Shown: positions 18,090 through 27,988 of the stretch, piece after piece
Position numbering within the stretch: the first letter of the stretch is position 1
How the letters are laid out: every line of letters starts with the position of its first letter
Origin: Rossellomorea marisflavi
Lineage (GTDB): Bacteria > Bacillota > Bacilli > Bacillales > Bacillaceae_B
Length of the DNA stretch: 64,000 nucleotides
Assembly (NCBI RefSeq): GCF_009806575.1
Contig: NZ_CP047095.1
Location: 2,670,001 to 2,734,000 of the forward strand
Direction of reading: 5' to 3'
Notes under the pieces: model-generated
What the model was told of the DNA's origin: nothing
What the model saw: the letters and a program-made list of their open reading frames with translations, nothing else
The model's database searches: none
Position numbers and translations under genes: made by a program

Positions 18090-18246
18090 ATTCGTACCTC
18101 CAACATTATGTAATCACTCTACTAGTATAGCGCTAATACCCCAGCGTCACAAATAGAGTGCTTTCATGCAGGCCGGAACTTTCCCCATTTAAGCGGATGG
18201 TGGCAGAATAACCCCTTTGATGGTCGGATTAGGGCGAGCCGCCTAT

Positions 18247-18505
18247 GCTTTTCTTCTGTCCAGCTCCGGCGGGGTGACCCTCGAGGTCATAAGGCAGTCA
18301 ACCCAAAAAGGCACAGAACGCCTTTCTGGGCTGACTGTCTTATGCTTGTCGGGTCAGCCCTCCCCGCCTACGCTTTTCTTCCTGTCTAGCTCCGGCGGCT
18401 TGAGGCTCGAGGTCATAAGTCTAATCACTCAAAAAGGCACAGAACGCCTTTCCGAGTGATCCGCCTTATGCTTGTCGCCTCAGGGCTAGCCGCCTCCGCT
18501 TTTCT
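18247..18505. repeat. Two tandem 125-126-bp hairpin repeats
   Basis: Same family as the array at 3092-3595, in opposite orientation, with units starting at GCTTTTCTT 18247 and 18372 and a third border at 18498. Outer arms CATAAG/CTTATG and CTCGAGG are conserved. The inner arms again differ but pair: AGTCAACCC with GGGCTGACT (one mismatch) in the first, ATCACTC with GAGTGAT in the second. It lies between yqjE and yqjD and ends two bases from the yqjD stop. Confidence 0.8.
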
Positions 18506-18507
18506 TG

Positions 18508-20055
18508 TTACAATGGGATGTTTCCGTGTTTCTTTTTGGGGCGGTCTTCTTTTTTGTTCCTCATCATGTCGAGTCCCTGGATGAGCTTGATCCGGGTTTC
18601 CCGGGGGTCGATGACGTCGTCGACCATGCCACGGGATGCTGCAACGTACGGGTTGGCGAATTTTTCGCGGTATTCTTCGATCTTTTGCGCCCTGACTGCT
18701 TCAGGATTGTCGGATGATGCGATTTCCCGGGCAAAGATGATGTTCGCTGCCCCTTGTGGACCCATGACGGCGATTTCCGCGTTTGGCCATGCAAATACGA
18801 GATCTGCTCCTATGGATTTGGAGTTGAGTGCTACATAGGCTCCACCGTATGCTTTCCGGAGGATGACCGTCATCTTCGGCACGGTTGCCTCCGAATAGGC
18901 ATAAAGGATCTTGGCCCCGTGGCGGATGATGCCTCCGTGCTCCTGTTTGATACCAGGGAAGAAACCGGTCACGTCTTCGAAGGTGATGAGTGGGATGTTA
19001 AAGGAATCACAGAATCGGATGAATCTTGCCGCCTTATCAGACGAATCGATATCAAGTCCGCCTGCCATGACCTTCGGCTGATTGCATACAAGGCCGACGA
19101 CTTCTCCCTTGATTCGTGCAAGGCCGACGACGATGTTCTTCGCGAACTCTTTTTGCACCTCCATGAAACTTCCTTCATCGACCACTTGATTGACGACCGT
19201 CCGCACGTCATAAGGACGGATGGCATCGAACGGGATGATATCGGTGAGGTCCGGACGATAATCATCCGATTCTCCGGTGTCGAGACGCGCGGGCTTTTCC
19301 TCATTGTTTTGTGGAAGGTAGGTGAGTAATTTCCTGACCTCTCGTAACACTTCTTCCTCGGTTTTGCCCCTGAAATGGGCATTGCCGCTGATCGAGTTGT
19401 GAACTTTTGCCCCACCGAGATTCTCTGCGCTGATCTTTTCGCCAGTCACGGTCTCGATCACCTTTGGACCGGTGATGAACATCTGACTCGTATCATCGAC
19501 CATGAAGACAAAATCCGTGATGGCAGGGGAATACACGGCGCCGCCTGCACAAGGTCCCATGATGACGGAGATCTGAGGGATGACTCCCGAGTAGATCGCA
19601 TTCCGGTAAAAGATGTGCCCGTAGCCGTCGAGAGAGACAACGCCCTCCTGGATCCGCGCTCCGCCAGAATCATTCAGTCCGATGAACGGAGCTCCATTTT
19701 TAACGGCAAGATCCATCACATGGGCGATCTTTTGTGCGTGCATTTCACCAAGTGCTCCCCCAAACACGGTGAAATCCTGGGAAAACAGATAAATGGGCCG
19801 TCCATCGACCTTTCCATATCCGGTCACCACCCCATCTCCCGGTCCCTTCATTCCTTCCAAACCGAAATCGACGCTTCTATGCTCAATAAAGGGATTCAAT
19901 TCCACAAAGGTCCCCTCATCAACGAGCAAATCGATCCGCTCGCGTGCGGTCAGCTTTCCTTTGGCATGCTGTTTGTCAATCCGCTCATCTCCTCCGCCAA
20001 GCTCCACTTCGCGCCTGCGCTCGTATAGTTCGTCAATTTTCTCATAAATATCCAT
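18508..20055 (-). CDS. yqjD: Acyl-CoA carboxylase beta subunit (propionyl-CoA carboxylase type, YqjD)
   Basis: 515-residue carboxyltransferase of the PccB/MmdA family, which transfers CO2 from biotin to an acyl-CoA. Visible are LVDEGTFVELNPFIEHR, the GGALGEMHAQKI and GASGGARIQEG-like (NDSGGARIQEGV) oxyanion loop, the ACGGAVYSPAITDF-type segment (CAGGAVYSPAITDF) and the second oxyanion loop RKAYGGAYVALNSKSIGAD. The ATG overlaps the corrected stop of yqjC by one base (TAATG). With the epimerase next to it and the mutase genes at 24.8-29.7 kb, a methylmalonyl-CoA route is likely. No biotin carboxylase or biotin carrier gene is in the window. Confidence 0.9.
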   Translation of the reverse strand: MDIYEKIDELYERRREVELGGGDERIDKQHAKGKLTARERIDLLVDEGTFVELNPFIEHRSVDFGLEGMKGPGDGVVTGYGKVDGRPIYLFSQDFTVFGGALGEMHAQKIAHVMDLAVKNGAPFIGLNDSGGARIQEGVVSLDGYGHIFYRNAIYSGVIPQISVIMGPCAGGAVYSPAITDFVFMVDDTSQMFITGPKVIETVTGEKISAENLGGAKVHNSISGNAHFRGKTEEEVLREVRKLLTYLPQNNEEKPARLDTGESDDYRPDLTDIIPFDAIRPYDVRTVVNQVVDEGSFMEVQKEFAKNIVVGLARIKGEVVGLVCNQPKVMAGGLDIDSSDKAARFIRFCDSFNIPLITFEDVTGFFPGIKQEHGGIIRHGAKILYAYSEATVPKMTVILRKAYGGAYVALNSKSIGADLVFAWPNAEIAVMGPQGAANIIFAREIASSDNPEAVRAQKIEEYREKFANPYVAASRGMVDDVIDPRETRIKLIQGLDMMRNKKEDRPKKKHGNIPL

Positions 20056-20473
20056 TATGTTGTCTCTCCCTTCGATGCCTTCTTCTCACAGAGTTCATAG
20101 AGTACACCCATGGAGGACTTCGGGTGAAGGAACGCGACCGAAGCCCCCCAGCACCCGTTTTCGGTTTTTCATCTATCATCCGGACGCCTTTTTCCATGAT
20201 CTCCCCGATCCTCTCTTCGATCGTTTCTACAGAAAATGCTATATGGTGAAGCCCCTCTCCCCTTTTCTCAATGAAAGCCGAGACAGGACTTTGATCAGAA
20301 ATGGGCTCCAATAGTTCAATCTTAAGATTCCCCGCATCGAGGAAAGCCACTTTCACCCCTTGATTGGCTACTTCCTCCAGTTTTAAAAGCGGAATGCCCA
20401 GCACGCCCTCGTAGAAAGGAAGTGCCTCTTCAATGGAGCGGACAGCCACCCCGATATGATCGACTTTCTTCAT
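20055..20473 (-). pseudogene. mce: Methylmalonyl-CoA epimerase (YqjC), one frameshift
   Basis: Glyoxalase-fold epimerase that converts (S)- to (R)-methylmalonyl-CoA. KVDHIGVAVRSIEEALPFYEGVLGI carries the first metal His, and GEGLHHIAFSVETIEERI the second. Near the C terminus the frame turns into a basic, non-family tail at the CCCCCC run 20144-20149 (plus strand). Adding one base gives GAGGASVAFLHPKSSMGVLYELCE and a TAA at 20055-20057 that touches the yqjD start, exactly as expected for this operon. A missing base in the sequence is the likely cause. Confidence 0.85.
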
Positions 20474-20554
20474 TCTCTCATCCCCTTGTTGTCACTATCA
20501 CCACTATCCTATTTCCATAGATGTTGTCGAAATTCCTCCTAAAAGCACAAAAAA

Positions 20555-20568
20555 AGTAAACGTTTTCT
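20555..20568 (-). promoter_or_regulatory. Candidate CcpA site (cre) upstream of the epimerase operon
   Basis: AGTAAACGTTTTCT matches the cre consensus TGWAARCGYTWNCW at 13 of 14 positions. It lies about 80 bp upstream of yqjC and also upstream of prli42 on the other strand, so either unit could be the target. Confidence 0.5.
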
Positions 20569-20649
20569 CCCGTCAGAATCCTTGTTATATTGATGATTTC
20601 ACGATAAAATGATGAGTAACCACGCAAACAGATTGGAGCGAACCATTAC

Positions 20650-20745
20650 ATGGGCAATAAGAAAATCCAGAGAATCATCGTATTCATCATGTTATTCGCC
20701 ATGATCGCATCCACCATCATGGCCGGATTGACATTCTTGCTATAG
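20650..20745 (+). CDS. prli42: Stressosome-associated protein Prli42
   Basis: 31-residue membrane miniprotein: a short basic start (MGNKKIQRI) followed by one hydrophobic helix to FLL at the end. This length and layout match Prli42, first described in Listeria as a membrane tether for the stressosome. The ATG lies 11 nt after GGAG. A strong terminator follows at 20752. The assignment rests on length, the charge pattern and the helix, because the family has few fixed residues. Confidence 0.8.
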   Translation: MGNKKIQRIIVFIMLFAMIASTIMAGLTFLL

Positions 20746-20751
20746 GTATAC

Positions 20752-20784
20752 AAAAAAGTCCGCTACGACGTAGCGGACTTTTTT
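20752..20784. terminator. Bidirectional terminator between prli42 and yqjA
   Basis: AAAAAAGTCCGCTAC pairs with GTAGCGGACTTTTTT, with A and T runs on both sides. It overlaps the 3' end of yqjA. Confidence 0.85.
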
Positions 20785-21752
20785 GTATGGAAGGATCGTG
20801 ATTTCTTGATGCCTTTGAACGAGCTTTTCAGCTGCAGGTATTCTTCCATCTCCCGGACGAACTGATAGAGGGCTGCCCTCGTCTCAAATTCTTCGCGGGT
20901 CTTGGGAAGTTCCATCTGTTCAAATTCGACTTTCATATCATAGAGCATTTTCAAGTAAAAAAGAGCGGTGTTCCCTGGGTGGATATGATCCCGCAGTTCC
21001 TCAAGGAAATCCGCGATCCGGTGACCCTGTTCAACGGTTTGTGACAGTGAAGCTGCAATGGGCAGGATCCGCTGAAGGATATAAAACTGCTTTTCCCTCA
21101 TTTTAAAATACAGATAGTACAGATTTTCATGGCGCAGGAAGTGATTTTCCACGTCTTTGAATGCAAGGGTCTTCGCTTCCCTGAGAAGCTTCTCCGTTTC
21201 CGTGATTTCCTTTCCATCCCATTTGCCATCATTCGTTTTAAGATAGTTGATCATTTCACAGAAGATCTTATAAAAGTTCTCTTCGATGCGTTCCTGATAT
21301 TCCACCAGCTTGGTTTCCACACTGGGCATATAGAGATTCATCAAAAGGGCGATTCCGATCCCTGTCAAAATGATCCCGAGCTCATTTTCATATAACCCCA
21401 GGGTGACCTTCCCTGCCGAATACACATGAAGGATGATGACGGAACTCGTTACGATTCCTTCCGAAATGTTAAGCGCAACGGTAATCGGGATGAAGATGAG
21501 GAGTACGAGGCCGATCACGGCAGGATGGTAGGAAATCAACTCAAAGAGGGCACCGGACATGACCATGGCGATGACACATGCCAGGAAGCGGCTCCAGGAT
21601 GCATTGATCGATTTTTTCTTCGTATTCTGAATGCAGAGGATGGTAAGGATCCCTGCCGATACGAAGTTATCCAGATGAAGCCACTGGGCCACGCTGATGG
21701 CAAGCGCCGTCCCTATACCGGTCTTCAGGGTGCGGTATCCAATTTTAGGCAT
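20763..21752 (-). CDS. yqjA: Aromatic acid exporter family protein YqjA
   Basis: About 329 residues. The N-terminal half holds several hydrophobic helices (IGTALAISVAQWL, FVSAGILTILCIQNTKKKS, FLACVIAMVMSGALFELI, AVIGLVLLIFIPITVALN, LGIILTGIGIALLMNLYMP). The C-terminal half is soluble and helical. This is the ArAE_1 layout (DUF939 with a C-terminal cytosolic domain) seen in YqjA. Relatives are thought to export aromatic acids; the substrate here is unknown. The start is uncertain: the ATG at 21752 opens the conserved MPKIGYRTLKTGIG, but no good ribosome site precedes it. A TTG at 21764 and an ATG at 21821 are alternatives. Confidence 0.85.
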   Translation of the reverse strand: MPKIGYRTLKTGIGTALAISVAQWLHLDNFVSAGILTILCIQNTKKKSINASWSRFLACVIAMVMSGALFELISYHPAVIGLVLLIFIPITVALNISEGIVTSSVIILHVYSAGKVTLGLYENELGIILTGIGIALLMNLYMPSVETKLVEYQERIEENFYKIFCEMINYLKTNDGKWDGKEITETEKLLREAKTLAFKDVENHFLRHENLYYLYFKMREKQFYILQRILPIAASLSQTVEQGHRIADFLEELRDHIHPGNTALFYLKMLYDMKVEFEQMELPKTREEFETRAALYQFVREMEEYLQLKSSFKGIKKSRSFHTKKSATS

Positions 21753-21889
21753 AGGTATTTTCAATCTATATGTCACAACCTTTTCTATCGATTGATATTG
21801 GCTTCTTATAGAATACCACATTTCAAGTGGGGCGATGCCCGATTCGAAACCTTAATTGAATTGGAAATAGTGTGACAGTCATTCCATAA

Positions 21890-21923
21890 GAAAAACGGAG
21901 CCGCTCCTGCAGCCCCGTTTTTG
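21890..21923 (-). terminator. Terminator after artR
   Basis: AAAAACGGAGCCGC and its partner ending CCCCGTTTTT form a stem. On the minus strand the second arm ends in a T run right after the artR stop. Confidence 0.7.
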
Positions 21924-21925
21924 CT

Positions 21926-22642
21926 TCACAGTATTTTTTCAAGAAAGACCTTGCCCCTTGTGCTTGTCGGATTAGAAAAGAACTCGACCGGATTTCCTTC
22001 TTCCAGGATGACCCCTTCATCCATGAATACGACCCGGTCCGCCACTTCCCGGGCAAAGCCCATCTCATGGGTGACGATCACCATCGTCATCCCCGAATGA
22101 GCGAGTGCTTTCATGACGTCGAGTACTTCTTTAACCATTTCAGGGTCCAGCGCAGAGGTGGGCTCATCGAAAAGCATCACTTTCGGCTCCATGGCCAGCG
22201 CCCTTGCGATTGCTACCCGCTGCTTCTGCCCGCCGGAAAGACGGTTGGGGTATTCGTCACACTTCTCTTTAAGTCCCACTTTCGTCAGGAGTTCCATTCC
22301 TGCCTTGGCTGCCTGTTCCTTTGAGATTCCCTTTACACGGACAGGTGCATACGTCACATTTTCAAGGACGGTCAAATGGGGGAAGAGGTGAAAGTGCTGA
22401 AAGACCATCCCGACTTCCTGCCGTACTTTCCCGACATTCTTTTTGCTCACCAGCTGCTCTTCAAAATGAATGTCACCCGATGTCGGCTCCTCGAGGAAAT
22501 TAAGGCAGCGGAGAAGGGTTGATTTACCTGATCCGGAAGGACCGATTACGGCTACAACCTCCCCTTTCCCGACGGAAAAATCGATGCCCTTTAATACGTT
22601 TAATTGTCCAAAAGACTTATGGATGGATTTCCCCTTAATCAT
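21926..22642 (-). CDS. artR: Arginine ABC transporter, ATP-binding protein
   Basis: 238-residue ABC ATPase of the polar amino acid group. Walker [10 protein letters not shown] (about residues 33-41), Q-loop [12 protein letters not shown], signature LSGGQKQR, Walker [15 protein letters not shown] and switch His in VTHEMGFA are all visible. It overlaps artQ by 8 nt and is the last gene of artP-artQ-artR, matching B. subtilis yqiXYZ. It powers uptake through ArtQ. Confidence 0.92.
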   Translation of the reverse strand: MIKGKSIHKSFGQLNVLKGIDFSVGKGEVVAVIGPSGSGKSTLLRCLNFLEEPTSGDIHFEEQLVSKKNVGKVRQEVGMVFQHFHLFPHLTVLENVTYAPVRVKGISKEQAAKAGMELLTKVGLKEKCDEYPNRLSGGQKQRVAIARALAMEPKVMLFDEPTSALDPEMVKEVLDVMKALAHSGMTMVIVTHEMGFAREVADRVVFMDEGVILEEGNPVEFFSNPTSTRGKVFLEKIL

Positions 22643-23294
22643 TGCCTTTCAGTCTCCTTTCAATAAGCTTCCCGATGAATGTCAAGATGATGACGAGGAC
22701 ATAGTAGATCAGTCCTGCGAACAGGAGAGGCTCGAAAAAGGAATACAAATCGCTCCCCACCATATACGAACGCCTCATGACGTCTGCTGCACCGATCACC
22801 GTTACAATGGCCGATTCCTTCGTCAAGGTGATGAACTCATTCACAAGTGCAGGCAGGATGTTCTTGATCGCCTGAGGCAGGATGATGTCCATCATCATCC
22901 GCGGATAGGAAACACCCAGTGCAAGGGCTGCTTCTCTCTGACCCTTATCGACTGCATTGATCCCAGCCCTGATGATTTCAGAAATGTAGGCGGCTGAATT
23001 CAGGGAGAATGCCAGAATGGCAGCGACGGAGGCCTCGATCTGGGTCCCGAACAGCTGCGGAGACCCATAAAAGATGATCATGAGCTGGAGGACAAGCGGC
23101 GTCCCCCGAAAAATGGATGTATATAAGTCTGCCAGAATGATAAGCGGTTTGATCCGGCTGATTTTTAATAGAGCCAGGAGGATCCCGAATAAGAAACCAA
23201 GAACCGCGGCAATGGCGACGATTTTCAATGTAACCTTCAACCCTTCAAGAATGAAGGGAATGGAAGGTGTGAGCTGTGCGAAATCTAGTGGCAT
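22635..23294 (-). CDS. artQ: Arginine ABC transporter, permease
   Basis: 219-residue HisM/GlnP-type permease with an N-terminal helix ([26 protein letters not shown]) and [16 protein letters not shown]. The cytoplasmic EAA-like loop is [37 protein letters not shown], which docks on the ATPase. Membrane protein. 48 nt downstream of artP and overlapping artR. Confidence 0.92.
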   Translation of the reverse strand: MPLDFAQLTPSIPFILEGLKVTLKIVAIAAVLGFLFGILLALLKISRIKPLIILADLYTSIFRGTPLVLQLMIIFYGSPQLFGTQIEASVAAILAFSLNSAAYISEIIRAGINAVDKGQREAALALGVSYPRMMMDIILPQAIKNILPALVNEFITLTKESAIVTVIGAADVMRRSYMVGSDLYSFFEPLLFAGLIYYVLVIILTFIGKLIERRLKGND

Positions 23295-23342
23295 GCTATC
23301 TCCTCCAAGTAACCGGGGAAGGGCCTCCCCTTCCCCTCAACC

Positions 23343-24119
23343 TTATTCTTCGTTGTCGAACCATTTTTCGGCGAGCTTATCGAGCTCCCCGCTGTCTTTC
23401 AATTTTTTCAATTCAGCATTGAACTCTTTCGTAAGCTTACTTTCTTTCGGGAAGGCGATGGCGTATCCGGACTCTTCCTCATCGACAGGCATTGTCACAC
23501 CCTGCAGGCTGTCTTCTTTATCTAGGTATCCTTTGGCCACCGTATTCTCGATGATCAAAGCATCAAAACGGCCATTTTGCAGATCCTGGATGAGCTCAGG
23601 AATCCGGTCCCGGCTTTCGACCTTTACATCCATGCTCTCGGCAAGCGACTTCGCAGCATCTTCCTGGATCGATCCCAACTGAACACCCACTGTCTTCCCG
23701 TCAAGGTCTTTTTCTGATTTGATTCCACTTTCTTTCGTAGAAATGATCATGTCTTCCGCAGTATAATACACATCACTGAAATCCACGTTTTTCTTACGCT
23801 CCGGTTTGACGCTCATGGCAGACATAACGAAATCCACCTGCTTCGTCTTCAATGCGGTGATCAGACCGCTGAATTCCATGTCCTTGAATTCTACTTCATA
23901 GCCGAGTTCGTCTGCGATCATATTCGCTACATCAATATCGTATCCAACGATTTTAGAGCTGTTGGCCGTATCAACAAATTCAAACGGTTTATAATCTGCC
24001 GAAGTCCCCATCACGAGTTTTTTCGGATCTCCCGTTGTGGTCTCGTCTTTGTTCGTCCCGCACGCCGCCAAAGAGAAAGTCAGTGCGACAGCCGCTGCAG
24101 ATAGTAGTATCTTTTTCAT
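23343..24119 (-). CDS. artP: Arginine ABC transporter, substrate-binding lipoprotein
   Basis: 258 residues. Signal peptide with lipobox LAACG (Cys at about 20), then the SBP_bac_3 fold: KLVMGTSADYKPFEFVDTANSSKIVGYDIDVANMIADELG, then KQVDFVMSAMSVKPERKKNVDFSDVYY, then LIIENTVAKGYL. The Asp in the YDIDVAN region and the Arg in SVKPERK are the usual amino acid contacts. First gene of the operon. It is preceded by AT-rich half-sites that resemble ARG boxes. Confidence 0.92.
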   Translation of the reverse strand: MKKILLSAAAVALTFSLAACGTNKDETTTGDPKKLVMGTSADYKPFEFVDTANSSKIVGYDIDVANMIADELGYEVEFKDMEFSGLITALKTKQVDFVMSAMSVKPERKKNVDFSDVYYTAEDMIISTKESGIKSEKDLDGKTVGVQLGSIQEDAAKSLAESMDVKVESRDRIPELIQDLQNGRFDALIIENTVAKGYLDKEDSLQGVTMPVDEEESGYAIAFPKESKLTKEFNAELKKLKDSGELDKLAEKWFDNEE

Positions 24120-24138
24120 GTGTTATGCCCCCTGTATT

Positions 24139-24175
24139 TGAATATTTATAAGTGATAATGAATAATTATTGCATA
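24139..24175 (-). promoter_or_regulatory. Possible ArgR (AhrC) boxes upstream of artP
   Basis: TGAATATTTATAAGT and AATGAATAATTATTGCAT lie in tandem 20-55 bp upstream of the artP ATG. They resemble the A/T-rich TGAATAWWWATTCA ARG-box pattern but are imperfect. Confidence 0.35.
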
Positions 24176-24263
24176 AAAGTATTTTAGCAAATTACGAGCG
24201 TTATGCAAGACTATTTTCACATATTTTAAGAAGTTTGTATATTCTGATATTTAACCTCTTAAA

Positions 24264-24291
24264 AAATCCCCATCTTTCTAGATGGGGATTT
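24264..24291 (-). terminator. Terminator after brxB
   Basis: 12-bp stem AAATCCCCATCT/AGATGGGGATTT with a 4-nt loop. On the minus strand it is followed by a T run. Confidence 0.85.
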
Positions 24292-24294
24292 CGC

Positions 24295-24732
24295 TTATAC
24301 TTCTTCGCAATATTCGTCAAAGTACGACTGCAGTTTCGAAACGACCGACATCGGATCATGTCCTTCGATCTCATGACGCTCTACCATCTTGAGGATCTGA
24401 CCATCCTTTAGCAGAGCAAAAGACGGGGAGGAAGGCGGATACCCTGTAAAATAACTGCGTGCTTTGGCCGTTGCTTCCTTATCCTGACCGGCAAATACCG
24501 TAACGAGACGATCCGGGCGTTTATCATAATGGATGGAATGGGCCGCAGCCGGACGAGCAATCCCTCCCGCACAACCGCAAACGGAGTTCACCATTACGAG
24601 GGTGGTGCCTTTTGCCGTGAGGGCCTGATCGACATCCTCTTCCGTTGTCAGCTGTGCATAGCCTGCCATCTCGATTTCCTGGCGTGCTTGACGGACAACA
24701 TCATTCATAAGCAAATTAAAATCTATATCCAT
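24295..24732 (-). CDS. brxB: Bacilliredoxin BrxB (YqiW)
   Basis: 145-residue DUF1094 protein with the redox motif CGC in [16 protein letters not shown] (about residues 51-60). Bacilliredoxins remove bacillithiol from S-bacillithiolated proteins after oxidative stress, using the first Cys. The thioredoxin-like fold is apparent in [19 protein letters not shown] and [15 protein letters not shown]. It has its own terminator; upstream lies meaB, 70 nt away. Confidence 0.93.
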   Translation of the reverse strand: MDIDFNLLMNDVVRQARQEIEMAGYAQLTTEEDVDQALTAKGTTLVMVNSVCGCAGGIARPAAAHSIHYDKRPDRLVTVFAGQDKEATAKARSYFTGYPPSSPSFALLKDGQILKMVERHEIEGHDPMSVVSKLQSYFDEYCEEV

Positions 24733-24803
24733 GTGGATCTCTCCTTTTCCTTTTCAGACATATCCTTATCATACCAATGAACCTACTATGGTTTCAATAA
24801 AAT

Positions 24804-25829
24804 TCACCTGAACCCGTTCTTATACAGGGTCAATAGTTCTTCAATCGCCTTTGTCGTCGTGGTCTCTGAATGTTTCAGCCGCTCTTCCATCCGGGGGAGC
24901 GTTTCTTTGATTTTCTCATTGAATAGGAAGTCTGTCAGGACCCGCTCTTTCAGCATGGTATGGAACCATTCTTCTTTTTGCTTTTCCCTTCTGCTGTCAA
25001 AGACGAGGGACTTTTTCATCTCTTGTTCAAATGTACGGATGAGCTGCCATAGTTCGCTCAGCCCCTCCTTTTTCAGTGCGGAACATGTATGGGCGCCTGG
25101 TGTCCATCCCTTTGTGGCTGGCGTAAGGAAATGAAGGATCTGATTCAATTCTTTTTTCGTTTTCTCTGCAAGGGCGCGATTCTCGCCGTCTGCCTTGTTC
25201 ACGACGATGGCATCGGCCAGTTCCATGATCCCCTTTTTCATCCCCTGAAGCTCATCACCTGCTCCTGTGATGACGAGGAGCATGAAAAAGTCCACCATTT
25301 GCCGGACAAGCACTTCACTTTGTCCGACACCCACGGTTTCAATGAGGACGACTTCATAACCGGCTGCTTCACATAGAAGAAGCGTTTCATTCGTCCGGCG
25401 GTGGACGCCCCCAAGGGTCCCGGCCGTCGGGGATGGCCGGACGAATGCAAGGGGATTTTTTGAGAGGAGCTCCATCCGGGTCTTGTCCCCGAGGATGCTC
25501 CCCCCGCTTACAGATGAGCTCGGATCGATGGCAAGGACTGCCACCTTCAGCCCCTCCTCACACAGCATCTCTCCGAATTGCTCGATGAAGGTGCTTTTCC
25601 CTGCTCCGGGTACACCTGTGATGCCGATCCGTAATGAATGGCCTGTATGGCTAAGCAGCTCTTGCAATAATTGTTGACCTGCGGCGTAATGCCCGGGCGA
25701 ACTGCTCTCAATGAGGGTGATGCCCCTGGCGAGGGAAGCCCGGTTCCCCTGAAGGATGCCTTCTTTCATCTCCTCGATTGGAATCGGTGCAGCCTGTTTC
25801 TTGACGAACTTCTTTTTAGGGAGTGTCAT
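24804..25829 (-). CDS. meaB: Methylmalonyl-CoA mutase-associated GTPase MeaB
   Basis: About 341 residues. P-loop GTPase of the MeaB/ArgK group that guards cobalamin loading and reactivation of methylmalonyl-CoA mutase. Walker A GVPGAGKST near residue 76, AILAIDPSSSVSGGSILGDKTRM, ETVGVGQSE (Walker B/switch region) and VVNKADG (base specificity). ATG 25829 overlaps the scpA TGA (TGATG); a GTG lies one codon earlier. Last of a mutA-scpA-meaB operon. Confidence 0.93.
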   Translation of the reverse strand: MTLPKKKFVKKQAAPIPIEEMKEGILQGNRASLARGITLIESSSPGHYAAGQQLLQELLSHTGHSLRIGITGVPGAGKSTFIEQFGEMLCEEGLKVAVLAIDPSSSVSGGSILGDKTRMELLSKNPLAFVRPSPTAGTLGGVHRRTNETLLLCEAAGYEVVLIETVGVGQSEVLVRQMVDFFMLLVITGAGDELQGMKKGIMELADAIVVNKADGENRALAEKTKKELNQILHFLTPATKGWTPGAHTCSALKKEGLSELWQLIRTFEQEMKKSLVFDSRREKQKEEWFHTMLKERVLTDFLFNEKIKETLPRMEERLKHSETTTTKAIEELLTLYKNGFR

Positions 25830-27988
25830 CACTCCACCACTTCCTCATATCCAAGAACACGGTAGATCTCTTTGATTACTTTTTGCGCGGCCACAGGGAT
25901 GATGGTACCCGGACCGAAAACAGCGGATGCCCCGTTGGTTAGAAGGAATTCATAATCCTTCGCCGGGATGACTCCGCCGATCACCACCAGGATATCCTCC
26001 CTTCCAAGAGCCTTCAGCTCTTTCACGAGCTCGGGAAGGAGGGTTTTATGACCGGCTGCGAGGGAGCTGAATCCGACCACATGCACATCATTCTCCACAG
26101 CCTGAAGCGCCGTTTCTTCAGGGGTCTGGAAAAGGGGACCGATATCTACGTCGAATCCGAGATCGGCAAACGCCGTAGCAATGACCTTGGCTCCCCTGTC
26201 ATGTCCGTCCTGCCCCATCTTCGCGATGAGGATACGCGGTCTCCTCCCTTCATTTCCAAGGAATTCCTCTGCCATCTCCTGCACTTCGCGGATCTCCTGC
26301 TCGTTGGAAAAATTGGAGCTGTATACCCCGCTGATGCTACGGATCGTCGCTTTATGCCGTCCGCATGCCCTTTCCACAGCATCCGAGATTTCTCCAAGGG
26401 TCGCTCTTGCACGTGCAGCTGCCACCGCACGGTCGAGGAGGTTCCCATTCCCGGAAGCCGCTGTTTCAAAGAGATCATGGAGTTCCTTTTGAACCACTCC
26501 CTCATCGCGGGTTTCTTTGAGCTGTCGGATTCTCTCCACCTGTTTCAACCTGACCGCCGTGTTATCGATATCGAGGGTATCGATCGGATCCTCTTGCTCG
26601 AGTCTGTACCGGTTGACCCCGATGATGGCTTCTTCTCCAGAGTCGATCATTGCCTGCCTCCGAGCAGCTGCTTCTTCGATCCTCATTTTCGGGAGGCCCG
26701 TTTCAATGGCTTTGGTCATGCCGCCCAGTTCCTCGATCTCCTCGATATGTTCCCATGCCCGCTCCATGAGTTCACGGGTAAGGGATTCCACATAATAGGA
26801 ACCTGCCCATGGATCGATGACTTTGGTGATTCCCGTTTCCTCCTGGAGGTAGAGCTGGGTATTCCGGGCAATCCGCGCCGAGAAATCAGTCGGCAGTGCA
26901 ATGGCTTCGTCCAGTGCATTCGTATGGAGCGATTGCGTATGCCCCATGGCGGCGGCATGGGCTTCGAGAAGGGTCCGTGTGACATTATTGAACGGATCCT
27001 GCTCGGTCAGACTCCATCCGGAGGTCTGGGAATGGGTACGAAGGGCGAGAGATTTTGGGTTGGCCGGTTCAAATGTTTTCATCATCTTGGCCCAGATGCG
27101 TCTGGCTGCCCTCATCTTCGCGACTTCCATGAAGTAGTTCATTCCGATCGCCCAGAAGAAGGATAGCCTCGGTGCGAATGAATCGATCCCGATCCCTGCT
27201 TTCAATCCCGTGCGCACGTAGTCAAGGCCATCTGCCAGGGTGTAGGCAAGCTCGATATCCGCCGGTGCCCCCGCCTCCTGCATGTGATAGCCCGAGATGC
27301 TGATGCTGTTGAACTTCGGCATATGGGTGGCTGTATAGTCAAAAATATCCGCGATGATCTTCATCGACATTTCGGGAGGATAGATATACGTATTCCTGAC
27401 CATATATTCTTTCAAAATATCATTCTGGATCGTTCCGGAAAGCTTTTCCCTGCTTACCCCCTGCTCTTCAGCTGTGACGATATAGAAAGCCAAAATCGGA
27501 AGCACGGCCCCGTTCATCGTCATGGACACAGACATCTGATCGAGGGGGATCCCGTCAAACAGGATCTTCATATCGAGGATCGAATCAATCGCCACACCCG
27601 CTTTTCCGACATCCCCCAGTACCCTCGGGTGATCGGAGTCGTATCCCCGGTGGGTGGCAAGGTCGAAGGCGACGGACAGCCCTTTTTGCCCCATGCTCAG
27701 ATTCCTTCTGTAGAAGGCATTGCTTTCCTCGGCTGTAGAGAATCCCGCATACTGCCTCACCGTCCACGGACGGGATACGTACATGGTCGGATAGGGGCCT
27801 CTCGTAAATGGTGCAATCCCCGGGAGATCATTCAAATGCTCGCTGCCGTCCAAGTCACGTTCGGAATAGCGGGACTTGACCTCGATGGATTCGTTTGTTG
27901 TATAAGAACGATCATGTTCGTTCCCTTTTTCACCGTTCCCGGAAGCAAACGGGTCGATGGCAGACCAATCAGGCTTGTTCATCATCAT
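25829..27988 (-). CDS. scpA: Methylmalonyl-CoA mutase, large (catalytic) subunit
   Basis: 719 residues: an N-terminal TIM-barrel that binds the CoA ester ([39 protein letters not shown]) and a C-terminal B12 domain. The B12 domain has [12 protein letters not shown] (DxHxxG, His at about 596) and [13 protein letters not shown]. It interconverts (R)-methylmalonyl-CoA and succinyl-CoA using adenosylcobalamin. The start overlaps the end of mutA by 20 nt, with several ATGs in a row after GGAGG. Follows mutA and precedes meaB. Confidence 0.95.
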   Translation of the reverse strand: MMMNKPDWSAIDPFASGNGEKGNEHDRSYTTNESIEVKSRYSERDLDGSEHLNDLPGIAPFTRGPYPTMYVSRPWTVRQYAGFSTAEESNAFYRRNLSMGQKGLSVAFDLATHRGYDSDHPRVLGDVGKAGVAIDSILDMKILFDGIPLDQMSVSMTMNGAVLPILAFYIVTAEEQGVSREKLSGTIQNDILKEYMVRNTYIYPPEMSMKIIADIFDYTATHMPKFNSISISGYHMQEAGAPADIELAYTLADGLDYVRTGLKAGIGIDSFAPRLSFFWAIGMNYFMEVAKMRAARRIWAKMMKTFEPANPKSLALRTHSQTSGWSLTEQDPFNNVTRTLLEAHAAAMGHTQSLHTNALDEAIALPTDFSARIARNTQLYLQEETGITKVIDPWAGSYYVESLTRELMERAWEHIEEIEELGGMTKAIETGLPKMRIEEAAARRQAMIDSGEEAIIGVNRYRLEQEDPIDTLDIDNTAVRLKQVERIRQLKETRDEGVVQKELHDLFETAASGNGNLLDRAVAAARARATLGEISDAVERACGRHKATIRSISGVYSSNFSNEQEIREVQEMAEEFLGNEGRRPRILIAKMGQDGHDRGAKVIATAFADLGFDVDIGPLFQTPEETALQAVENDVHVVGFSSLAAGHKTLLPELVKELKALGREDILVVIGGVIPAKDYEFLLTNGASAVFGPGTIIPVAAQKVIKEIYRVLGYEEVVE

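Noticed and set aside
26048..27166. 372-codon plus-strand ORF
   Set aside because: Lies fully antisense to the well-supported scpA gene; composition and lack of a family mark it as a shadow frame.
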